Part shown: positions 12,019-24,864 of the stretch, in pieces
Position numbering within the stretch: the first letter of the stretch is position 1
Layout: every line of letters begins with the position of its first letter
Assembly: GCA_008638375.1 (NCBI GenBank)
Contig: CM018041.1
Location: 17,320,453 to 17,384,452 of the forward strand
Reading direction: 5' to 3'
DNA length: 64,000 bases
Source: Nyssa sinensis
Taxonomy: Eukaryota > Streptophyta > Magnoliopsida > Cornales > Nyssaceae
The notes under the pieces: model-generated
Told to the model about the DNA's origin: nothing
The model's input: the letters and a program-made list of their open reading frames with translations, nothing else
Database searches by the model: none
Made by a program: the position numbers and the translations under genes

Positions 12019-15000
12019 TGTCACAGCCCGAATTCCACAAACCCAAGGCATGAGCGGAAACGAAATAAGAAAAGAAAATAAAAGACAATTTAATAGATTC
12101 AATTAAAGATAAATTCATTCCCTTCAACATCTATATGCGTAAGGCACATTTTATAAGTATATCTTACATGTCATTTGAGCTAAAGCCCTTACATCACAAA
12201 ATATGCCCTAAGAGCTAAATATACTTCAAGGTTATTTTCCCCTCTTTCCTTCAAGACTTTATCAAGTTTCAAGTACCAAGAGCGTCATCTGTTATATGAT
12301 ATCTCACGAATGGGTTAGCGCAACTGCTGGTATGACACAATGCTAATGCAATGAACAAAATTAAGACGTGGCATGTGCAAGTGTACATTTATATCTACAT
12401 GCCATTCAATTCATCAACACAATGCATTATCAATATGCATGACACACCCATGCAAACTCTATATCACACTCATGTCTCACTTTACGGTCTTTCTCCACTG
12501 GCATGAGTACCAATCGTATGTCTCACTTCACGGTCCTGTCCCCATTGGCATGAGTACCAATGGCCAATTTTGGGTTTTTCACCACAAGATCTACACCCTT
12601 CATAATGCATAGCACCAAGTGCTCAACTCACACTATGTTCTCAAGGAATCACACCATGCCAACATGCTTTGATTTCACCATGCAACAATGTAATCTCACC
12701 GAAGCACTTTATCCACACATGAAGCATGCTTTAAATAATGCATTACTCTCAAAGCAACAATAACATTTAAATCACAAAATTCCTTCCTCATGTGTGCATG
12801 CTGTATATATTCCATTGAAACACATGCTCAAGTTACATACTCACAATCTTAACAATTCTCGAAGAACATAAATCATATGTTGTACCAACACATAGAACAT
12901 ACATATAGTCATGGTTCACATTTATCACTTAACCGAACTCCTAAGGAAATAACAACAAACACATAAGCACATAAACAATCAAATAAACATACGAATCATT
13001 AAACCAATATAGAAATCATATTCCTTACTTAGCAAAATATCATACCTGGAAGGGTTTGTCTCAACCCTAGGGAGTTGTGTTCGCTGTGTAGTCAAACCGA
13101 CCAGTGATAATGCAGTCATCTTACTATATCTGTCTAGAATATCAAACCGCCTTCTCCTTTCATTTTGGTGTTCCTAAGATTCACAAATACGTCTCAGTCT
13201 ATCGTTACATGAATTTATGCTACTCATCAAATTTTATGTCTTTTTATTATTAGTATCTCTTTTACTTGAATAGATTCTACCATTGAATCTAGAATGTCGA
13301 ACAAAGTCGATTTAGGCTTTCGCGGAATTCAATTTGAACATCTGTACTAAAAAGGGCAAAATGGTCATTTTGCACTTTTACGGGTTCTTATTTCTCGAGA
13401 CCACATGTCACAAGTTGGCGCTTAACACTCATTTTCACCAATATAGTATGTGAGAACTCCTTCCCATTCCCTATACTTATTCATCGTACTTGAAAAAGTT
13501 TAGTGGCAAATAAGCATGTTCATAAATACACATAGACAAGAGGAAGCATACCTAATACTTAAACTTCTGATTACTAAACCTGCAAAGAAAACACTATCTA
13601 GATTTCTCATCATCAAAATTAACACCAATATTGCCGATATGCAGATTTTTCATCAAAACAACCAGACCACTCACTCAAACAACATGCAACTCCCCCAAGT
13701 CTGCTACTGCGTGCTGGATTCATCTCCACCCAAATCCTGCTACTCCAAAATCATCCAAACTGAATCCTCACTCCCTGTAAGTGTTGCAGTCACAGCTGCA
13801 ACAGCTACTGCCCAACTCTCTCAATTTCATCGCAGCAACAGCCTCAGGTCCTCCAATCCATCCGGTGCCAGCCACTGCACCGTCTCTCTCTTTGGTTCCT
13901 AGCAGCTTTGGCTGCACTAATTTTTCTCTCTTCTTCCTTCTCCTCACCTACTGCTACTACCACACACACACATAAATATAAATATATATTTACCACTTGC
14001 TGCACCAACTTTCCCTCCCAATTTTCCTCTTCGTTTTCTAAATTTTCTCACAAAATACAGCAACTTCTGCTGCATAATTCTCCCTCTCGGCTACTTGCTC
14101 TTTCTCCCTTTTTCTCCCCTTTTTTTTTTTCTTCTACACGTTACACTTGCTGCATGTTACATACACACATATATTTATTTATAATTTCTCTGCTGCACGC
14201 TACCTGCTCTTTCAGTTTCCCCCTCATTTTTTTTAATTTTTCTCCTGCACCGTCTCTCTGCTCCATCGCCACAAACACATACATATATATAAAACAAAGC
14301 AACCGACCCAATCTCTCTCTCTCTATCTCTCTCTTTCTCCCTCACTTTCTTTCTCTCTACTTCAAACCTGCTCTTACCATCAAGTCTGATCTTTGTACAC
14401 TCACACACTCTTCCAATTCTGAACTCACACAACCACACGCAACACTCATATATATATAATGTAGATATTATACTGCACTAGTGTGTGTGTGTGTGTGTCT
14501 ATATATATATATATATATTGTACACACCCTGAACATACCCACTTACACACATAATCAACCAAACCCTCCCATCACTCCTCACACACACGCGAATTCACCT
14601 GCTGCCCCTTCCCATTTCATTTACTTTTTCTACTTTCTTTTCTTCTTCTATTCTTTTTTTTTCTTTGCATGCATTTTCATGCTTACGTATATATAATAAA
14701 ATTGTATTATATACATATTTATACATTTATACTAAATACATATATTTTTATAATACATATTTATACTTAACTGTATATATATACTTGTATATATATATAT
14801 ATACATATATTCTCGTATTCATTAAAATGCACTATGCACGTATATCGAGGCATTTACTGGCCTACGTGCACGATTCTCTGTACCGCTCGAATTTTATTGT
14901 ACGGTACTCCTGGGTACTCAGGATTACTTATAATTCACTTTTCGTATTTTTAAATATCGTAACTGCTCTATTGGTGTCTCACTTGTTCGTCTCGAACTAT

Positions 15001-15322
15001 GTGCCCATTACCGTATATTACTCATTGCGATGCTTCGGGTATATTTTGGGATATATTATTCTTAGTCTGTTTTTTGTCTCGGTTTACTTTTGGAACTCTA
15101 CTTTTGACTTGGTCAAATCTCGGTATTATTATTTGACTCTTTTAGATAAAATAAAATTCTTCTATTTTATTTGGAACTCATATTCGGTTACAATTGGTAT
15201 TACACTACTTGTCCCAATCTATCTCAGTTTACGTGTTAACCTGGGTTAGGGTATTACAATGTGCATAAATAGTGTTTTACCGGTAAAACAAAAAATTTAC
15301 TCTCGTGTTTCGGGTTTCTACA
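12019..15322 (-). repeat. 5' LTR of the inner element
   Basis: This 3304-bp LTR is collinear with 4405-8186 but lacks the block corresponding to about 5805-6209. The junction is at about 13403, where CTCGAGACC is followed directly by ACATGTCACAAG. It contains the same pyrimidine-rich and TA/TG microsatellite stretches. Confidence 0.93.
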
Positions 15323-15327
15323 ATGGG
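15323..15327. repeat. Target-site duplication, right copy (ATGGG)
   Basis: ATGGG directly after the TACA end of the inner element, identical to 4400-4404. Confidence 0.9.
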
Positions 15328-15877
15328 ATTTATATCTCACCACCTTTTTCCGGACCTACCCAAAGAATAACTCCAAAGTTGTGCTCAGAATGGTTGGCCT
15401 CCTCCCTAGCACCCTTCACAAAAAATTACCATTTTTTCCAAGTTTTGTTTAAGGTGGGGACAGATGTCAACAGCTTATACTGTGAGCTAAAGGACGTGTA
15501 GTATAGCCTTACTTGACTTTTCTTGAGGTCCATACTACACCTAAGAAATTTCATATTTAGGGCAACTTTGTTCTTTAACGATAAGACCATAAAAGCCATA
15601 AGCTGCCTCTAGCCATTGACATCCAGGTCACTAGAACAGATACCGAAAAAATGAAGAAAAAAATTCTAAGGAAATGGTGGAAGGAAAATCCAAATCCTAG
15701 ATCGATCCACTCATTATAGATACAAATCTCTTTGGGATCGAGGGTACTAAGGCATTCAGAAGTAGAAGGAACCCTACTGATGACAGTAGGAGGTATGCTA
15801 TATACCTCCCTTATGGTAGCCCACCCTTCTGGGGTAAAGTGGCTAGATTCAGGGTCTCTCTCCTCAAAAGTGTCCAT
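15323..15877 (-). pseudogene. Antisense ORF relic of the outer element, start
   Basis: The - strand reads MDTFEERDPESSHFTPEG from 15877, then TLDPKEICIYNEWIDLGFGF and FHHFLRIFF before stops accumulate. The pattern (acidic N-terminus, then a Y-x-x-x-x-x-x-G-hydrophobic segment) recalls the putative transposase-like/gag-like antisense proteins carried by plant Tat elements; this is family resemblance only. The frame runs into the right end of the nested element at 15322 and resumes at 4404, so the two pieces were one ORF before the insertion. Confidence 0.5.
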
Positions 15878-16299
15878 GATCCTGACCCTAGAACCCTCCG
15901 ATTAGGTTAGTTTCGATTCATTACAGTCGCTTGAGTCCTATGTCGAAGACATTTAAAGCCCTTAAAATAAAAAAATAAAAAATGGACTGATGAAAAAGAA
16001 AATAAAGAAACACAATACAAAAAACTTAACGTAACCAAGCACTAAGGGAGCAGCAAAAAATGGCCACCGGAGTGCAACTTAGTCCACCTGAAATCGCCTA
16101 AGTAGATATGGTCTTCAAAGATTCAAAGAGTAGCATTAAATCATTAATGTAAGGATAAAGCCCTTTTTCATAGATGAGGTTATCTACAGTCATTAATAAA
16201 GAGGCATCGTTCTCAAGATTCTAGTCAACAGAGGTAATAATACGTTTGTCGGTTACCAAGTAATGATGATTGATTCAGTTCTCAAAAGGGGGCAACGGT
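15878..16299 (+). other. Outer element: spacer between antisense ORF start and 3' LTR
   Basis: No coding sequence was recognised. AAAAGGGGG at 16284-16292 could be the polypurine tract, although seven bases separate it from the LTR end. Confidence 0.5.
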
Positions 16300-16908
16300 T
16301 GATGCTTTGAAAGAAGTGTGACAGGTCGGCAGTTACCATGCACATATATGGCTAGTACGGCATACACCTCAATACCCTAGCCTCTGGTGGAGATAAGTCC
16401 TAGAGACTAAAGCCTTAAGGGAGTAGCTGGTATACCCAAAATAACCCAAGCACAAAGAAGTTAACATGTTTACCAAATTAAGTCACAAAAAGAGGCTCGT
16501 AACCTTAACGCTTCGAAGGACAAGTCCCAGTTTAGAGAAATGTTCTGAGTTCACCTCCCAATGTCATACAGAGCACAAGTACTACCGATCTCATGTATTA
16601 ACTATCGACCTCATAGTAAAGTCCAATTAGGAAACTGTCATAATGGGATAAGCATAATCCATATTTTCTCTCAATTTAACTCTTTTCAAGAATAATATAT
16701 GCATGCCTATAAAAGGATAACAATATTACCTATCAAGGTATGTCCTAATTCTTGGCCTAAGTTACAATTCAATTATCTCTCAAACACAACTTAGTTATTG
16801 GAAAGTTCTTCATCGAACTCTCTTCAGTAACCTCTTAATCACTCTATTTTGCAAGTTAGTAGAAAGGAGCTCTCCACCGTTGATCTAAGTACCCATAATT
16901 TTGCATCA
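16300..16908 (+). repeat. 3' LTR of the outer element
   Basis: The 609-bp segment starts TGATGC (16300-16305) and ends GCATCA (16903-16908), a perfect 6-bp terminal inverted repeat of the TG...CA type. Inside it, CTATAAAAGG at 16707-16716 is a good TATA box, followed by a plausible transcribed R/U5 with CTCAAACACAAC and a GTTGATCTAAG stretch near the end. The partner 5' LTR and the left target duplication are outside the window, so the boundaries rest on this copy alone. Confidence 0.7.
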
Positions 16909-18359
16909 ACAATAATTATAGTAAAATGAGCTCTAAGCTATAAATTTTCACACTTCATTTATTCATTTAGAAAATGTTGGATTATAGTTTGTTCAACCCT
17001 CTGCATGTAATTTGCAACAAAATACAATCCTACATAGCTCAAATTTGGGGCTAAAAATAACTTCTCAAATAATATGACAACTTCTTATTAGCGATTCCTC
17101 ACATCATCTTAGTAGTAGACAACTAATGTAAGTACAGTCACTCTACTAGTACAATAATTTTGTAGTGCTTATATTCTTATTGAGAACAACTGTGTTTGAC
17201 CAATTGGAGATGATCCCCAATGAAATGGCAAATAAAAAATAGCAAGTTCTATAAAAGGTCTTAGGGGCCCACTTGTACCTCTTTTTTTGTAAAAGGAAAA
17301 AAAAAATTCACCTCTCTCTAGTCTCTTATTTTGTTTTGGAATGTTTCAAAATACAGTTCTAATATGAAAAATCATAACGATTGCATTAGATAACTAACAG
17401 ACAGTGTAAAAGTCTATCAGAATCTCCTAAGAAAATGAATCTGGGTGAGATAGAATTTATATAACCGATACTAACTAGTTGAAATAAAACTTATTTGAGT
17501 TAAATTGAGTTTAGAAAAAAAATTACACAAAAAACTCATGTAATTTCACTCATTTTTACATGACCTCTTATAATTTAAAAGTCAACAAATAAACCTTTCT
17601 CAAGTGTGAAAAAAATATCTTATAGCTATTAACCGAATTTGATTTTTAACACATAAAAGAGTGTCTTGTTAAATTTTAAACTACAAGGGTCCAGTGAAAA
17701 ATAAAAACTATAGGAAGTCTGTATGATTTAGCCTACAAACATATTGTGAAATTTTTAATTTATTTTTTATCAATTTAAAGTAAATATAATTAATAATGTA
17801 AATAAAAGTTAGTTTTATAAACTTTTATTTTTTTATTCTAACAGTAAAAACATCTAATGCTTGTACACTTAAAAAATAAGTTTTCTTAAAAAAAAAACTC
17901 ATAATATGAAAAGGCAAAATAGAATTTTATTAAAGATAGATATTCTATTTTAATTGTCTCACCTTATAGACTTGTAACTCACTCCTTTATAAAAGTTAGA
18001 CCATAATAAATCTCATAAATATTAATTTCTACCCTTATGTATTACAGCTGATCAGGAGGACAAATGAAATGAAACATCTATCATTATGAAATTAATTTTA
18101 AGTAGCTTGACAACTTTAGTTTCTTATCTGTCATGGGGCTAAGGTATATGCTGTTAATACAGCCAACAAAACGGTGGACTATTTCAAACAAACAGCACTC
18201 AAGTGGTGTCATTATATGAATCGTCAAAATCTTCTGCAACCTTAGAATTTTCTTTACAAACCCAACATCGAATTTAAAAAAATACATTATAAAACAATTT
18301 TATATATAACTTAATATTTTCCAAAACAAGAAAAGTATTTTGAAAATTTGTAAAGGATT
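16909..18359. other. AT-rich intergenic DNA, no feature recognised
   Basis: No gene, structured repeat or conserved motif was recognised. Short open frames lack family resemblance. Confidence 0.6.
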
Positions 18360-18860
18360 TAATGTGCGAGGTGGGTCAGTAAAGTAGCTCTCCCTTTTTT
18401 CTCATTAAATTGGAGTAATGGTTTTATGGTACTGGTGCGAAAACGGGCATCATGTGGTCCCTTTTGGTGATGACAGGTAAGTAAGATACGTAACGAAACA
18501 CTGAAACATAGCCTTCAACAGCCCCCACCACGGTACGATGAAACAGATCAAAGGGTGCTATCATCATAAATGACAACCGACTGGAAAGTAGGTGCGTCCT
18601 TGGTAGTTGGTGGGACCACAGGACAAGCAAGGGCAGTTCTGTCTGTTTCTTAATGAAGTGACAGACGAATAGAATACGAACGCCTCATTCATGCCACGTA
18701 TTAATCAGGGGTAGGTGATGACAGGCGATACCTTGCTGACACGTGGTGTTTAGATAGGTTAGAGCCAAAAACTCTGCCTAACCCACTGGTCTACTTGGTC
18801 CACGCGCTTTATGATGAGTGTGGGGCTACTAATTTAGTTTCTTCCTTTATTAACCTTGTA
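18360..18860. promoter_or_regulatory. GC-richer island with G-box and ACGT cores, possible regulatory sequence
   Basis: This half-kilobase is visibly richer in G+C than its flanks. It contains CACGTG at 18740-18745 inside GACACGTGGTG, a CCACGTATTA segment near 18695, and a repeated GGTGATGACAGG (about 18466 and 18714). No convincing ORF lies in it. It could be an old promoter fragment or a conserved non-coding element; nothing in the window shows what it would serve. The demethylase start is about 13 kb away. Confidence 0.35.
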
Positions 18861-20222
18861 AAGAAGGACATTACTTTCAAAATCCGACCGTTCACGTATG
18901 GTAACTATTCTTATTTAAAATTTATGCATTTTAGTTTAAGTAAATTACACAGCCATCTTACATAGTTTATTAATTTTCTCTTGAGCCCCTTTAATTAAAA
19001 GTTGATAGAAAGTTTTAAAAAAAAAAAAGAAAAAAGATTAATAGTCTTTTATAAAATTAAAAGAAATATTAGAAAAACAATTTATAATTTTTTTATAAAA
19101 ATTAGGAATAAAATATTAAATATTTAAAATTTTGAAAGAGTTACTGTATATTGTTATTTTTTTGTTATATATTAACTTTTTAAATAGTTAAAATTTGATT
19201 TTATTGTCTTACATCATTTTATAATTTATTTATTTTTTTTCAAAGTGAAATGATATGAAAATCACACTAAGGGATGGTGACATTGAAAGTCAGACTTATG
19301 AAAAATGAAATAAATAATCACAATTATTACATGAGTCATTTTATATGAATAAATTATGAAAAGATTAAATATAATAATTACGAACCTTATTATTGGATTA
19401 AAAAAAATTAAATATTTATTAGTAATTAAGAAATGAGTAACGTAAAGCGAGCAAAATTATTGAATGATTCTAATATAATTATCTCATAGATTAAATGATT
19501 GATAAATGATTACTCTTATAATAATATGACAAATTTAATAAATATTTCACACGTGGGTGAAAATACCATATTTTATTCATGTATTAATGAATCATGAGTC
19601 TGAGGCATTGCATTGGGAACAACAATTCTTTCCCCAAGTTGCAGTCTCTTAAGTGTCTATTGTTAAATATTGTGGAAAAAAGTGAAAAAGAAGACTCCAT
19701 CGAATTCATGCCAAGATCTTTGTCCGTACGTCTACAGTTGTCAGAATATGAAATGAATTAAAAATAGGATATTAAATTAATTTGATTTAATTAAAATATT
19801 AATTTTGTAAAAAAATTAGAAAAAATTAATTGAATCGGTCAATTTAAAAAAATAAAAATCAAGCAAGGTTTTAAAAAAATCGATTTAACCACTTTTTGTC
19901 TTTTTATCACCTACAACTTTTTTTTCATAATTATATTTAATAATTAAATTATAAAATTTAATATAAAATAAAATATTGTTACATGTATTTTTCTTATATA
20001 TACAAATATATTAAACTTGTACATTAAGATAATTTCAATGATTATGCTTATACTTTATTATTTATTACTAGATAATAAAAAATATTTTTTTTGTTATTTT
20101 CTTAATTTTTAATATATTTAATGATATTTTTAATATATTAATTATAAAATCGGTTGAACCGGTTAAACTAGTGAACCGTGAACTAGCCTATTCACCGGTT
20201 CATCATTCACTCCTAGTTATAA
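18861..20222. other. AT-rich intergenic DNA with ACCGGTT-rich segment
   Basis: Mostly poly-A/T sequence. At 20148-20210 several AACCGGTT/GAACCG motifs occur in both orientations (GGTTGAACCGGTT, GTGAACCGTGAAC, CACCGGTTC), possibly the end of an unclassified repeat that starts near 19740. A stretch at about 19630-19730 resembles part of the block copies described for 20.5-28.9 kb. Confidence 0.4.
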
Positions 20223-20223
20223 T

Positions 20224-20340
20224 TAACTATGCATACATCCATACTTCATGCACATAAGAGTTCAGAGAGAACATATTATGATAACTATGCATACATCCAT
20301 ACTTCATGCACATTGCACATATGAGTTTAGAGAGAACATA
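20224..20340. repeat. Tandem duplication, about 58-bp period
   Basis: TAACTATGCATACATCCATA starts at 20224 and again at 20282. Both continue through ACTTCATGCAC and end at AGAGAGAACATA; the second copy has a short extra CATTG. Confidence 0.9.
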
Positions 20341-20539
20341 GGAGTCAAAAAATATTGCTCAAACACCAATTGTTGTTGACTCTAAAACACAAGTGAAGCA
20401 AATAAAGAACACAATCATGTTCTCTCTTCAATCAATGCAAGAACAAATTTACGAATCAGGCCTGTTTGATTGAAGAGTGGATCACCTGCTTTTGTTATTT
20501 TGGCTCCCAAACTGTACTTAATGAATTTGAAGACAATCA

Positions 20540-23500
20540 GTACTTGTACACTAACTATTTATTTTCATCAATTGCTTAACTTTAATAATTCTCTTCCGCT
20601 GTTCAATCAAACAAACACTCAATTACTTTGACTAAAGCTAATATTGCTCCTACTATATAGTTGTTGTCATAGTAAATTTAGCTATCATAGAATCATAACT
20701 TTTTTGACAATTTACGTTATTTTGAAAATAGTTAAAATTATTATAATAAATAAAAATATCCATGAATTTTTTCTGAGAAAATAATTGTTTGAGAGTATGT
20801 ATGTGTGTGTGCGGGAGAGAGAGAGGGGAGGGGGGGAGAGGTTGTCATTTGAGGGCTCCTAGAGAAATTTGTCTAAAATCTAATATAAGTAAATGAGGTT
20901 TTTAAGCCATCTTATTTACTTTGAAAGATTTCCAATGTCATTGGGTGATTGAAAAGCTTTGAATAATATGTCTAAATAACAATTATTTGAATGACATCAA
21001 ACTTTTAAATAAATAAGTCAGTGACATAGAAAAAAAATTATTTTCAATTAAATAGAATTTTTATTTATTTTTTATACTGCACTTGGATTGAGAAATTTGA
21101 AAAGAAAGAAGAGGAAAGGGAAATGATGGAGAGGTTATTTCGTATTTGATTTCAAATCAAAGATTGAAATGAAAGAGAATAGTAGAAGATAGAGGGATTT
21201 CTTAAATCTTATTTTGTTCAATTTGCTCTCCTTCCAAAAGTAGGCATAGACGTAGGAAAAGAAAGTCTTTTAATAAAAATTTTTATAATATCGATTATAA
21301 CATTAAAATTATAAAAATAAAATAAAAAGGCACATCCATCTTAGGGCGTAATAGTAAAATATATATATATATATATATATAATTTTTTTCTCTTTTTTCC
21401 TTTCATTTCTATCTTTTGTTATTCCAGAACAAAATGAGACGATTACGCTCTTTTTTTCTTCATTTGTTATTCAAGTATGATAAAAGGATTACACTATCTC
21501 TTCTCTCATTCATAAATATTGTTGTCATTTACTTTCCTTCAGCTCCAAGCACAGGTATTAAAGTCTAGCTAATTATTAGAGCCTGATGATATTAAATTTC
21601 TATTAACCTCATCTTTTCTTAGTCTTGTATGAATTTGAATGTTATTTTTTTTTTTACGAGAAAAGAAATATTTTGTGCCACAATATTTTTACAGCACAAC
21701 TACTTACATAAATATGAAGTCTACATCCATCACACTCAAATAGAACTCACATTCATGTAAGTAATTGTATTACAAATATATTGTATCACATAATATTACT
21801 TTTCTGAAAATGAGCAAATAATGTCGATGGATCTCCGTTCATGCACGGCCTTCGCCGTCACAAACTATCGTTCACTATAATAAGACTCAACTTGAACGTG
21901 GCGGCATCTTTGATTAATTACCTCACATTAAAAACGTATTTGAAGTTAAAAGTTTTTATTAAAAATTTATCAGTTTTGTTACTTTTATGGATAAATTATT
22001 TATTTTAGCAATTTAATTTTTTAATAACAAATTTATTCTTATAATTTTAACATTTTGACCAAAAGCATTAATAAATAAATTAAGACAAAAGTTGAAAATT
22101 ACTATCATTATTAATGACTTTAGGCTAACACGCGAGATAGGAAAAAATAGTATGATTAGTTAAACAAAAGGATAACATTATCTGTAATTATTAAAAATTT
22201 TAGAAAAATAGCTTTATAATTTAATTTTTATTGTATTTTTGTTATTTATTACGAGTAAGTCTTACTCATAAATAAAAAAATTAATCATTGGTCAAGTCGT
22301 ATTTCAAGTCAATGTATACTTATTAAATATACAAAAAGTACAATGATGATGGTTGTAATACCATAAAATATTTCTCTTATTAAACACTCGTGTAACATCT
22401 GAAAAAATATATAATTATATCTTGTTTGGACTATCGGATAAGAAAACATAATTAGATAAGATATAATTGGATCCGATAGAATATAAAATTATGTGAATAT
22501 TAACTATTTTAATTTAGTATTTGGAACTGATTTGAATAAAAGACCCGAATATGTTATATCACATTTCTATGTTTGGGTGCTTGCCAGATATAAGATTCAG
22601 ATATAAAGTTCAGTTTTTAAAAATTCATTTTTACGAAAATTATTTAATTTTTTTTTCAAATATATGCATACGAAGTATCTAAAAGTAACATTTTATTCAC
22701 AAATCAATTACAAAATATAATAACTATAATTATAATATTTTAGAATGTGATTATACAAATATCATTCAAAATATAATAATTTCTTACTTTCGAAATGACT
22801 CAAAAAAAATTATGATTCGTATTACTAAGATTCACCCAAATCAATGATTACATGTGTGTGTGTGTGTGTATATATATATATAACAATAGCAATATATAAA
22901 TATAAAAAAAACAATATATTTATATATATATATATATATATTTGTAATAGTCTATTTATGGATACAAAAAATACATTAAAAAATCTAAAATATATCAAAA
23001 AATTTGAAAAAAGAAAAAAATGATGTTTTTAACTTGATTCTTCGACGTCTTTGTCTCGCTATATTGCAGCGTCGTAATTTTTTTGATGGCATGAAATTGT
23101 ATTTTTATTCCAGTAAAATAAGATAACTCTAATACCACCACCCCGTGGGATATAAATAATTCACGGATATAAGTATCAAATCCAATGGAAACATCAAATT
23201 TGGGATAGGATAACATTTATCCTATTTAACCATCTTATCTTGCCGTAACATGACCTTAGATATTTGACTTATTATTGTTCATCAAAAAAATTAATAAATC
23301 CAAAAATACAGAAAGAAAATAAGCTTACCCATTTGTTGATTGGTCATTTTTTTTCTTTTTTTTCTTTACTTGTTTATACTCTTTTAAGTTTTACATAGAA
23401 ATAACAATATTAAGGACAGTTGTGAATGACATAATTTTTTTTTTTTTATTTTTATGAATTGATTAGGAGAATCTTAAGTTAGTTTATGTACATTAGATTA

Positions 23501-24760
23501 AGTCTTTTTTTTTTTTCTGTAATAGTCAATCACATTCTTTAATTTTTAATTACAAACGAATAATACAGAGAGAATACAAACTCGAAGATATTTCCAACTC
23601 ACCCCTTCAACTTACGACTATCTAAAATATTCTTCTTAGATATTTCAACTCAATCTTCAACTAAGGATTAGTTGCGGCTGATATAATTATTCCAATCATT
23701 TGTGTATAAGAAGTTGATTTGATTACGATGTGACAGATACTTCACTGACAACTATCTAAAATATTCTTCTAAGATTTTAAAATATTAGGTACCAAACATG
23801 TCCTTTGCTACCATTTCTAACTCACTTTTCAACTCAAGTAGCAAACTTAATTTGTTGTGCCGCATTATAAGAAAGACTCCTATGGACATAACAAAGCTAT
23901 TAAGCAAATTTCAAAGGTCTCTCAAGCACAACAAATTTATTGTATAAAAAAATAGGTAGCAATTTTTTTTCTTCTTTTCATTAAACAATACGTGAGACAC
24001 AACTTTTCATTTACTTCGAAAGTTGTACCAACTTTATCAACTTTTCATCATAGATTAAAACTTATTATTTTTGTTCGAGTAGCAAATTTTAAAAGTAAAT
24101 AATAAAGGACACATTAGTTATCTTATATTTGCTACTTTTATTGAAGATAATTTTATATGTATATTTGTTATTTTTATTTACTATTTTTAAAATTTAACAC
24201 TGTAACAAAAATAATAAATTTTAATATTTTATTATGTATTAGGATCGTGGTAAAATTAATTCTAATTCTCCAAAGCAGTTGCTGGCTTGCAGTAATATGC
24301 GACTCACAATTTTTTATTTTATTTAACACATTTATTGGGTATTAGAAAAAAAATGTTAGTATCAATCACAAGTATTTATATTTATAATCTGATTACACTG
24401 TATAACTCGCAGACTTATGCTAACATTTTAATAATAAAATCCATCAGATGGGCTGATTCCATTGTTGTTAGGACATTTATTGAAATGTTAAAATACTGAA
24501 ATTCTGACTGTCCACTCGGGCTGTCATTTCACAGAATGATAAATTCTCAAATTGTCATACTAAATGTATAGTTGCACTCTTCCAAGTGTCTCTTGTTAAA
24601 AATTCTTGGGGAAGAAATAAAAAAGATGGCAAAAAAGTGTCCTTCAATTTGCGTGCAAGGAGCTTTTTCCCTTGGTTCCATACATTTTGAGCATACAAAA
24701 TGCTGACATCTTTAATAAAGACATTAATTATATGGGACCTACTCATGCTTTAAACTTGAG
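20540..24760. repeat. Decayed intergenic block, copy 1 (longest)
   Basis: Anchors shared with the two blocks downstream: AAAGCTAATATTG (about 20634), GAGAAATTTGTCTAAAATC plus TTTTTAAGCCAT (20863-20915), a TTCCAATCATTTGTGTATAA segment (about 23690), a TCAAATTGTCAT segment (about 24548), and GCTGACATCTTTAATAAAGA before TATGGGACCTACTCATG (about 24702-24745). The order of anchors is the same in every copy, so the region grew by tandem duplication or repeated insertion of one unit. TA microsatellites lie at 21359-21381 and 22869-22941. No coding capacity seen. Confidence 0.65.
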
Positions 24761-24839
24761 AGAGTAATGTTTAGTTATACGTGTGAGTGTGTGTGTGTTT
24801 TTTTTACATATAGATGAATCTCATATTTATGTAAATAAG

Positions 24840-24864
24840 TATATATATATATATATATATATAT
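24840..24864. repeat. (AT)n microsatellite
   Basis: Perfect AT alternation of about 25 bp, adjacent to TGTGTG. Confidence 0.95.

Larger units (their letters stand above)
4405..15322 (-). mobile_element. Inner long-LTR Ty3/gypsy retrotransposon, structurally complete, minus strand
   Basis: Two direct long repeats (4405-8186 and 12019-15322) start TGTCAC and end TACA. They flank a 3.8-kb internal region. ATGGG lies immediately outside both ends (4400-4404, 15323-15327), an exact 5-bp target-site duplication. On the - strand the 5' LTR is 15322-12019. It is followed after 3 bp by TGGTATCAGAGC (12015-12004), complementary to the 3' end of initiator-Met tRNA. The polypurine tract (8199-8187) abuts the 3' LTR. 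The internal region contains protease and truncated RT of gypsy type, too little to be autonomous. Very long LTRs plus the iMet site suggest the Tekay/Del branch, which is an inference. Confidence 0.93.
1..16908 (+). mobile_element. Outer Ty3/gypsy retrotransposon (Tat/Ogre-like), decayed, 5' part outside window
   Basis: Seen in order on the + strand: a pol relic (RNase H then integrase, 1-2060), a tandem array (2105-2960), a long antisense ORF relic (split between 3130-4404 and 15323-15877), an A/G tract and an LTR-like end at 16300-16908 starting TGATGC and ending GCATCA. Tandem repeats after pol and extra non-pol ORFs, including antisense ones, are known in the Tat/Ogre branch of plant Ty3/gypsy elements, so the lineage is inferred from layout plus the integrase/RNase H sequence. 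A 10.9-kb element (4405-15322) is nested inside it. Frameshifts and stops throughout show it is dead. The 5' LTR, gag and most of RT would lie left of the window. Confidence 0.75.
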
